DNA of 64,000 nt from Physcia stellaris. Lineage: Eukaryota; Ascomycota; Lecanoromycetes; Caliciales; Physciaceae. The position numbers and the translations under genes are program-made. Of the stretch, positions 56,841-64,000 are shown in pieces. Under the pieces are notes generated by a model. It had not been told where the DNA came from and did no database searches. It was given only the letters and a program-made list of their open reading frames with translations. The DNA is taken from positions 1-64,000 of the forward strand of contig JABSSW010000027.1 in the NCBI GenBank assembly GCA_018902385.1, given 5' to 3'. Within the stretch, counting starts at the first letter, position 1; the number at the start of each line of letters is the position of its first letter.

Positions 56841-57269
56841 TATTGGCAGACAAAATCGTTATTCCTGAAGGGCTCAGAGTAGAGCCTACTCAGGATGCCG
56901 CAAGCAACTCCGCACATGATGATGATATTGATGATACGATAGAGAATGTGTAAACGGCGGCTTGACGATAAGATAAGAACCATGACGTAGTGCGCGCCTA
57001 CTACTGTAAGGGGATCGTCGCGGTTGAAATCCTAAGCGCGCTTGATACTTGTAGTTCCGAGGCTTTCTGGTGCCAGATTGCAGATGATCGCTTCAGAAGG
57101 TTTTTGACAAGCCCGACCGTCCCGTCAACAGTCTCTACTATTGATCCTGATAGAATTAATGTCAATCGCTTTGCCATGCTGTCATCGGTCATTCCCACAG
57201 TTGTCATCCCTTCAGTTGGGTGAATATGCAGATGGAATCTCCTCGCATTCTCCCATCAATTAGGCCAGA
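56841..57269. promoter_or_regulatory. Divergent promoter region, AIG2-like / ANY1-like
   Basis: 429 bases between the two starts. No recognised binding site and no coding stretch that I can support. Confidence 0.5.
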
Positions 57270-58153
57270 ATGACCCTACTAACATCCTTGATTTCGGCCT
57301 TTGCGCCGATCTTGTATGTAAGTTTTCCTTGATACATGAGTGAGCCGATATTGACTCTGGAAGCCTTATCCTTTCTCCGATCACCTCATACACAGATCAG
57401 ATCCTCTCAATACACCGTACTCGTACTTCGGCCGGATTTTCCCTCGACATCCCTTTCATTATGCTTACCGCATCGATCCTCAAGATATTCTACTGGCCTG
57501 GTGCTCGTTATGATGTTGCCTTACTTATTCAAGCTATGATCATGATTATTGTGCAGATGATACTGCTTAAGGTTGCCCTGGACAACCGGCCCAGTTGGAG
57601 AGGGGAAGGTCCCTTTGCTCCTACGGTCGACGGGAGGCCGTTCCATTTTTGGCGGTGGAGATTACAGCGACCGTAAGTTCAATCCGACGATTATCTTGAA
57701 ACACAAAGCCTGACAGCTGGAGCTAATTCGTCGCGAGGGAACAGCTACTGGGAATATCTTCTGGCTATCACCCTTGTTCTCCTGGTCATTCATACGTTCA
57801 TACAACCAACTATCGCTTCGTCATATACCAAAGTCATTGGTTACCTTGGCCTTGCCATTGAAGCAACCCTGCCGCTCCCCCAGATCCTCGCAAATTATCG
57901 CGCGCAATCTTGCAAAGGCTTCCGAGTCTCTGTGCTCGTGAATTGGTTGATGGGGGATACCATGAAGATCTCTTATTACCTTGCTTCTGAGCCCGGAAAA
58001 GTGCCCTGGGCATTCAAGATGTGTGGCATATTTCAGGCATGCTGTGACGCGTGTCTGGGAGCACAATACTTTGTCTACGGCAATGGACAGGAAGATGTAT
58101 ATCGGCCGGATGAAGCAGAGAAGAGCTTAAGAAACAGCGTAAGACGAAGCTGA
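57270..58153 (+). CDS. PQ-loop membrane protein, ANY1/PQLC1 (SLC66A2) family
   Basis: Three exons (57,270-57,317; 57,401-57,672; 57,745-58,153) encode about 242 aa. Yeast Any1 and human PQLC1 are Golgi/endosomal PQ-loop proteins; recent work links them to phospholipid scrambling that counters flippases. Two PQ-loop repeats are visible, one around ILSIHRTRTSAGFSLDIP and one with LPLPQILANYRAQSCKGFRVS followed by VLVNWLMGDTMKISYY. About seven hydrophobic segments are present. Intron 2 (72 nt) is certain (QRP/YWEYLL). Intron 1 is the weak point: donor GTAAGT at 57,318 and acceptor at 57,400 keep the frame but lose the usual DQ before ILSIHR, so a different junction or another tiny exon is possible. 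Confidence 0.88.
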
Positions 58154-58345
58154 CCTAGATATCATGGTTTTGACGTGTTCAAGATAGAGCCTTATAAACA
58201 CAGTCGGCTTTAAGATACACAGTGCTGCGCCAAATAAGACAATCGCAATCCCTGCAACTGAGTTAAAGTGCAGCCTCAGGTACCATCCAGCCTGCAATTT
58301 CGAGGTGGTTGTCAACGCCTTCCAGTACTCAATGTCTGCCCTGAG
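58127..58345 (-). CDS. Possible exon of an unknown membrane protein
   Basis: The minus strand reads RADIEYWKALTTTSKLQAGW, then a hydrophobic segment (VAGIAIVLFGAALCIL) and KPTVFIRLYLEHVKTMI before a stop. The start is preceded by CCTCCTCAG, a usable splice acceptor at about 58,346. The amino acid make-up is that of a real protein, but no upstream exon, start codon or family was found. It overlaps the 3' end of the ANY1-like coding sequence on the other strand by 27 bases. Confidence 0.2.
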   Translation of the reverse strand, partial: LRADIEYWKALTTTSKLQAGWYLRLHFNSVAGIAIVLFGAALCILKPTVFIRLYLEHVKTMISRSASSYAVS

Positions 58346-58904
58346 GAGGATCGGTCCTTAGGTTCCAGGAAAGCACTACACAGGGGTGGCGTTATATGCA
58401 GTAATGATTTTTCACATCTCCCCGTGTGAATTTTCCAGCAATGATAGTATAGGCACTTTAAGGCGATGGATGCTGCATCCGAGAATCATTCGCCCAAAAT
58501 TGTTGTCTTTTCCAATGTTCACTATACTTGCAGATATAGAAAAGGTGCTTGATGGTTCGGTGGTCGACGTACGTATCTTGTATGTTGTAGATCACAAAGA
58601 TAGCTAAACACTTGGAGGATTTGAAATCTCAAGGTATCAGGGTCGCCTGGGATTTTGCACAGGGAATAACACACGTTTCTGAGTGGTAATTTCGACCAGC
58701 CGTACGTGGCCTATTCTTTCGAGTGCGTAAGGGTACATTACATCCAACTATAGCAAGCCTTCAGCGAAAACCCTGCCATCTGACGCTTTCATGCTTCTGC
58801 CACTTGTTCTTTCGTGCCGTATTCGTACCGCATTCGTACCGCATTAGTACAAGTCGGAAGGCCAGCAATGCTTGCTTCTCACGTAGGAAGAGCTGTGAGA
58901 GCAA
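58154..58904. other. Intergenic stretch, with one doubtful minus-strand reading frame
   Basis: Downstream of the ANY1-like (+) and SHP1-like (-) genes, so mostly 3' flank. A minus-strand frame at 58,127-58,345 (listed next) is the only coding-looking part. A short direct repeat of CGTACCGCATT lies near 58,825-58,850. Confidence 0.5.
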
Positions 58905-60259
58905 CTATTGCCACTTCTGTACCACCACTCCTCCGCGCTTAAGTTCCGAAAGGTCGCTGAGAACTTGCCCCTTGTCCTTCAGTTCCTTGCTTGGGAAAGT
59001 AGTCATAAGAACCCAAGCACGTTCACGGCTGGATGAAGAGGATGCATTGATGAAGTCATATACGTCGCCAATAGTATGTGTGGTGTTGAAGCGCGATACC
59101 AAGCGAGTGCCATCACCGAGTCTGATCTGCAGAGATAGGGTAGGCTGGGACTCATTGACATCAACCGCTGGCGCCACAGGCTCGGTGGAAGCGGTCATTG
59201 TATTAGAAGCGGCCACAGCAGGGGTAGATGTGGAAGTCAGCGAATCGCCAGGATTTGGACTGCCCAGTCGTTGTCCACCGCCAGAGAATGGCTTGTACTT
59301 CTTCTTCAGCTGCACGTACTTCTCGTCATGCTGTTCAAGCTTGACGTCTACCTCCTGAGTATGCTCTACATTCATTATGTTGAGAGGAGCGCGTCCCTGG
59401 CGGATCATTTGGAGGATCTCAGCATTGGCAGGATCATCCGTACGATACAAAGGTCCATCGTCGACTGAAAAGCCATCCTGCCAAAAGTGGAGGTGGCGCT
59501 CGACAAGTACGGGCCGATGAGGAGCGGAGGCGGCAGGGTCCTCAATGACACGACTGGGAACGTCATCACCACCAAGAGTGCGCGCCGTGCCTGTAAAGCG
59601 CGATGACGGGGCTCTAGGCTCATCCCCGCCTGGCCGAGCAGCGTCTCTAATCACATGGTTATCAGCAAATCCATGGAGACGGAACGAAGCCATACCTCTG
59701 TGCTCGCTCTATAATCTTTCGCTTCAAGTCATCGGGGTTTTGTACGGCTAGACCGGACTTTTCGCCTCCTGCAAAAAGGTCTTGATTCTCCTCCTCGGAT
59801 TCATCTCCATCGTCGTCGTGGCCATGTCCGGCATGCGACGGGCCGCTACCGCCTAGATCTCCGAGGGTTGCAAATTTCTTCTTGGGTGGTTGGGTTGCGG
59901 AAGAAGAAGGGGCTGGAGGCATGTTGGAAGTTGTCGGGATAGGTTGAGGTGCTGGACTGCCACCCAGGGTGCGCGAACCTGATGGAGTTGGTAGTGTGTC
60001 TTGTGGATTGAGGTCTGTGCCTGAGGTTTCTTCCTGGTTTGCAAGATCCTCAAGTGAGGTGTAGTACTCGGTAGCGGCGCTTGAAAGGTCCCACTGGTTT
60101 GCTTCAAGGTACTGTTGCGCCTAGATAGCGTGAGTTTGCATTGTTGTTCGTTGCAAAGCTCTCACGAAAAAGAGAATTTACCTCTTGCGGTGGGATACTG
60201 GTTAAGTTGCTTAGCTCAGCGATGAGTGCGTCGTGATCAGGCGTTTCTGCTGATGACAT
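58905..60259 (-). CDS. p47/SHP1-type UBX-domain cofactor of Cdc48
   Basis: Three exons on the minus strand (60,259-60,182; 60,120-59,696; 59,646-58,905) encode 414 aa. Shp1/p47 brings ubiquitylated substrates and protein phosphatase 1 regulation to the AAA ATPase Cdc48/p97 and acts in membrane fusion and ER quality control. Domains in order are a UBA-like domain (residues 1-45, EAQQYLEANQWDLSSAATEYY), an acidic/disordered linker with QPPKKKFATLGDLGG, a SEP domain (about 217-280, LHFWQDGFSVDDGPLYRTDD, GRAPLNI) and a C-terminal UBX domain (about 332-414) with the FP turn (TTFPSKEL) that contacts Cdc48. The introns (61 and 49 nt) restore PPQE/AQQYLE and ERAQR/DAARPGG. It is divergent from MIM1 with 316 bases between starts. 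Confidence 0.94.
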
Positions 60260-60575
60260 ATTATCGGAGAAAAAAGTATGACATGGAGTGTAAGTACTGT
60301 AGGGGACTCGAAAGAATTATCATATTCTAGGTGCCATCTGTCTGTGTCGTGATGTGTCGAGCTTTCTGATTTCGCAAGGACCACTCGGTCCAAGCTTCAT
60401 CCACCCCCATCCACCCTTCACCCATCACACATCAGACTTCCAAGACTCAACACCGCTACACGCTGCTATGAGTCATACCCAAGACCATTGAATTGCTTCC
60501 ACGTCGCTATGACATCCTACAACTGATTGCTAGCGTAAAGCGCAAACTCGTCGAGAAACGCATCTATCCTCGACA
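60260..60575. promoter_or_regulatory. Divergent promoter region, SHP1-like / MIM1
   Basis: 316 bases between the start codons. No specific site was recognised. A leader with CCACCCCCATCCACCC-like pyrimidine-rich sequence lies near 60,400-60,430. Confidence 0.5.
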
Positions 60576-61113
60576 ATGGCTGGCGATATTCCTGGGAGTG
60601 GTCAAGATTTGGCAGAATCATCCGCGACTTTTCCCTCTGACAGCGAAAATTACTCATCCGGCAACAATGACCTCTCCCCGTCCCCGCCCAGCTCTTCGAG
60701 CTCACCAATCATCTTATACTCGCCACCTACCATATGGGGTCTGCTTCGGGGCGCGGCGATCAATTTGTTACTTCCGTTCGTCAACGGTCTTATGCTGGGG
60801 TTCGGGGAACTATTTGCCCATGAAGCAGCTTTCAGGTTGGGTTGGTCAGGGACAAAGGTACAGCCCAGCCCCCTACAACCCTCATGAGAGTCTTGATTAC
60901 GAATCGTTGTGGCTTTCAACTATCCCCAACTACTTAGAATACAGATTTTGTGATTACCCTGCATTGATCGAGCTGACACTGCTGTGCTCGGGGCAGGTGT
61001 TTCCAAGCGGGCGAACTTCTAGACCAGTAGGTCCAGGTATAGAGATGAGAGACGGTCCTGTCAAAAACGAAAGACCCGATGGTGACCTTGAATACATGAC
61101 TGCGTTAGAGTGA
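60576..61113 (+). CDS. MIM1: Mitochondrial import protein Mim1 (outer-membrane insertase subunit)
   Basis: Two exons (60,576-60,857 and 60,997-61,113; intron 139 nt) encode 132 aa. Mim1, with Mim2, forms the outer-membrane MIM complex that inserts alpha-helical proteins and helps assemble TOM. The diagnostic single membrane segment is at residues 62-83 (INLLLPFVNGLMLGFGELFA), with the GxxxG-type glycines G71, G75 and G77 known to drive oligomerisation, followed by HEAAFRLGW. The first 50 residues are acidic and Ser-rich, as expected for a cytosolic N-terminus. The second exon (VFPSGRTSRPVGPG...) is poorly conserved in general, so its acceptor at 60,996 rests on frame and the CAG consensus. 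A short unannotated family such as this is easily missed by automatic annotation. Confidence 0.9.
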
Positions 61114-61491
61114 AACCGGAATACTCGGAACCAGGAGGTGCTATGAGCTGATCGGGCGACAGTTTGTCGAGAATGCTCGATCACAGCTTGTGGATATTTA
61201 TCTCGTTTGGATGTCGGTCAGCTCCATCTAAGAGCATAGCATGGCGTCTGTGGGCACAATGGATTTGGTCTACTGGCATAGCGGGGTAGAATTGTAAATA
61301 TAAGCCCTCAAAAGAAGATGTCTATCGTGAAAGCTTCAAGATGTCGTGGGTTTTCAACTATGGATGTATATAATTATCGATTTCGAGGTTGAGAATTGGA
61401 AGTGGGAGCTTGGCGACTTGCTACGCTCTTTCAAGCGCAACTTCAGGATGCCTTCGTGAATCGCATCATTCTTTCTTCCAATCTCCTGAGT
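61114..61491. other. Spacer between MIM1 and OXA1
   Basis: 378 bases of 3' flank of MIM1 and promoter of OXA1. No gene was recognised. Confidence 0.6.
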
Positions 61492-63031
61492 ATGATGTTG
61501 TCGAGAGGTCTAAAGCCTCCGCACTGCATCTCTCAGACTCCTATCCGCAAGCCTCATAGCGCATATCGGTATCGAAAAGTATGCATTTTGTTGAGTAGCT
61601 CTGTAAAGTCACTGACTTCGGGTTCCAGATCGCACTGTCACCCCCCAGGTCATTTTCAACACGGTCTCATTTCCAATATTCTTTACAGATCAAGACGCCA
61701 TGGAGGCCCTCGTTCGTTATCTCCCGTTCGGGTTTGAACCCACAAGCAGCTCGATTCGCCTCAACAGAGTCTGCAATCGACAAAAATACCACTACTTCTG
61801 ACTCGTCTGAGCCAGTGCCAATCACCACAGACGAGTTCAGCACGCCTTCGATTGGGGATATCACTTCTGATCTACCCCTTGTTCCCGAGACGATCGGGTA
61901 TCTAAAAGGATTGGGCCTAGATTTTGGCTGGGGCCCAACCGCTTTGGTGGAGTACTTGCTCGAGCACGTTCACATTTACACAGCCACTCCATGGTGGGCA
62001 TCCATCGTTCTGACAGCGCTTGCTGTTCGGATTGTGCTTCTCAAGCCATATATCGATGCAGCGGATGTCTCGGCTCGAATGGCAACCATCGCGGAGCTGC
62101 TGAAGCCCATCAAAGAGCGCATAAATGCTGCTAAAGCAACAAGAAATCAAGCAGCCCTAACGCAAGCGGCTCAAGAAATGAACAGTTTGTACCGAGATGC
62201 AGGCATCAAATTGTGGAAGCTAGCCGTACCGTTGTTACAGATACCCATCGGATATGGGACGTTCCGACTGTTGAGAGGAATGGCAGCCTTGCCAGTCCCA
62301 GGCCTGGAGGATGGCGGATTCCTGTGGCTGAAAGACCTTACAATTAGTGATCCTCTCTGGATACTTCCTGTGCTCACTGGCCTAGGGATCCACTTGACGT
62401 TCAAGGTACGTGACGCTGATTGCCTGAGGAATTGGACTGATGTCTGACATGATTGTAGGCAGGCGGTGAATTAGGAAATACTACCACAATGGCCCCAGCA
62501 TTTGCCAAATTTGCACTATATGGTATGCCGGTGGTTGGAGGGGGTTTCATGCTGATGTATCCGGCATGTTTGCAACTCACCTTTGGCTTCACTGCTGCCT
62601 TGTCGCTTATTCAAGCGTATCTACTTCGCCAGCCCTGGGTGAGAGAACGTCTCGGTATTCAACCATTACCCAAACGTAATCCAGAGTCCAGTGCATCCAC
62701 ATTAATCACATCTACACTTAACATATATCAACAACCCTCACAAGCACCACCAACGCCTGAGATGAAAAGTGGGATCGCCAACAAGGCAAGAGAAAAGATG
62801 TCGGATGCCAAAGGCTCGGCATCGGAATTAGTGAAAAGTGTGAAGTCCTTCACAGGATCAACGAACAAAGATCCTCGAAAAATGTCGAAGTTGAATTTGG
62901 CACTTGGTAAAGCTCAGGCACTTCAGGGGAGGAGACTGGACCGAGTAGCCCAAGCTCGATCCGAGGCCGGCCAGAAAAGGAATGAGACAGCAGCAGAAGG
63001 ATGGAGAAGACCGAAAGGAGAACGTCACTGA
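61492..63031 (+). CDS. OXA1: Mitochondrial inner membrane insertase Oxa1
   Basis: Three exons (61,492-61,578; 61,629-62,405; 62,459-63,031) encode 478 aa. Oxa1, of the YidC/Oxa1/Alb3 family, inserts mitochondrially encoded and some imported proteins into the inner membrane. The N-terminus is basic and hydroxylated with a PPRSFST cleavage-like site, a matrix presequence. The insertase core (about residues 130-340) holds LGWGPTALVEYLLEH-like start (here FGWGPTALVEYLLEH), VRIVLLKPYIDAADVSARM, the amphipathic loop with LYRDAGIKLWKLAVPLLQIP, a GFLWLKDLTISDPLWILPV block and YPACLQLTFGFTAALSLIQAYLL. Five hydrophobic helices are visible. The last 100 residues are Lys/Arg-rich and helical, the known mitoribosome-binding tail. 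Introns of 50 and 53 nt keep the frame. Two adjacent ATGs (61,492 and 61,495) could both serve; the exon 1 choice is less certain than the rest. Confidence 0.93.
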
Positions 63032-64000
63032 CGATGAGTCTGTCAAGCAAAGGGTCGTAAGCGGAGTCTCTGGCCCAAGGGCTGGAGCGCAGATGTACTA
63101 AGTCACAGTAAGCACATAGGCTCAAATCTTAGAATGAGAAAGCTCTACTCTGATCCCAGTCGTTTGAACTTTTTACTCAGTGCAGATTGCATCACGGGTG
63201 CGTACCCGCACAGCAGGACTCGGATTGATTAACAGTTGGGGGTGCTGAAGCACATTTGCATTCGCTATCGCCGTCCCCTTCCTCGATAGCAGGGAGTGAA
63301 TTCTACATCTTGGAGATTCCAAAGATTTGCACATCCCACAGAGAGGCTAACCAGATGGTCCTCAATCATCGCTTTTCTATAGTCTATCACGTCTTCCCGT
63401 CCTCTCCGAAATCTAGGCAAATGTAGTGGCGGTTATTTATCCTTTCTGGGTCCGATCAAGCTACGCTTCAATTTTACCTTCTACACGTCATTGTAGGAAC
63501 GATGATTGGAACGTAGACTTACCCCAATGCCTAGCTGAAAACAGGATTAAGAAAGGCGACCGCCACCTCCTCCTTGAGTTGGTTGTGGAATTCAATTGAC
63601 TCTGTGTTCAGTACTCACGCTGGGACCGAAACTGCAAGTCGTACAAAGCTGGGCTTCTGCATTAAAGAGGCAAAACGCCATCTGAGATCATCTGCAGTTC
63701 TATTTCTGGCCGTTTTGTGTTCCAACTACTCGCAGCATGCACCACCACTCTTCCACTCTGACTGTGTCGTGCCATCTGCTTTGTCCTGCAAAATTCCATC
63801 CTGCTTTCTGAAGCTCGTGCATAGTCTTCAACAATCCTGAACAGATTGTTGAGAGTTGCTCGTTTTTTTCTCTCTCGCTACCCAGTAGTCTCGAGCGAAT
63901 CGCATTAGTATAGTTACATGTATTCACAAGATCACACGCCGCGATAGCAACGTCATCAGCTCTCCAGGCTCAATTTGCTCCAGCGCCTTTGACTATTCGA
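63032..64000. other. Terminal stretch with no recognised gene
   Basis: Begins with the OXA1 3' flank. Short open stretches (63,574-63,840 plus; 63,700-63,927 minus) overlap on opposite strands and match nothing I know. It may hold the promoter of a gene beyond the window. Confidence 0.55.

Overview
The window is fungal nuclear DNA, almost certainly from a filamentous ascomycete (Pezizomycotina). The evidence is short 49-167 nt GT-AG introns, an NmrA-type nitrogen regulator with the Aspergillus/Neurospora architecture, a cytosolic asparaginase with ankyrin tail, and a two-compartment genome. No species can be named from the sequence alone.

Region A (1 to about 36,640) is extremely AT-rich, gene-free and built of decayed transposons. 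From left to right it holds a Ty1/copia fossil (+, about 1,215-3,322), an outer Ty3/Gypsy element on the minus strand (6,096-22,847) with 194-bp LTRs, a second minus-strand Gypsy element nested in it (about 9,227-16,693), a plus-strand Gypsy element with 197-bp LTRs (23,460-30,897), and a 3.17-kb element with terminal inverted repeats that I cannot assign to a family (31,021-34,186). Nearly every remaining C in this region is followed by A or G, so CpT and CpC (with ApG and GpG) have been erased. This is a RIP-like signature with an unusual context. Two repeat arrays inside the retroelements stand out: hairpins with covarying arms at 16,158-16,450 and a 40-nt array at 19,020-19,240.

Region B (about 36,640-64,000) has ordinary composition and carries host genes, mostly housekeeping, in both orientations: a SIRT5-like sirtuin, a GT15 alpha-1,2-mannosyltransferase, COX6 (minus) divergent from an ELO fatty-acid elongase, an uncharacterised 333-aa protein, an L-asparaginase with ankyrin tail, NmrA, a YIH1/IMPACT homologue convergent with a gamma-glutamylcyclotransferase-like (AIG2) gene, an ANY1/PQ-loop protein, a p47/SHP1 UBX protein (minus) divergent from MIM1, and OXA1. 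A left-end fragment of the unassigned inverted-repeat element lies in this region at 44,943-45,853 and is much less mutated, which gives a direct before/after comparison for the mutation process.

Functional themes are mitochondrial biogenesis (COX6, MIM1, OXA1), nitrogen and amino-acid control (NmrA, asparaginase, YIH1) and the secretory/lipid system (mannosyltransferase, elongase, ANY1). No gene cluster for a secondary metabolite, no CRISPR array and no tRNA or rRNA gene was recognised. Exon borders were chosen by hand from reading frame, splice consensus and remembered family alignments.
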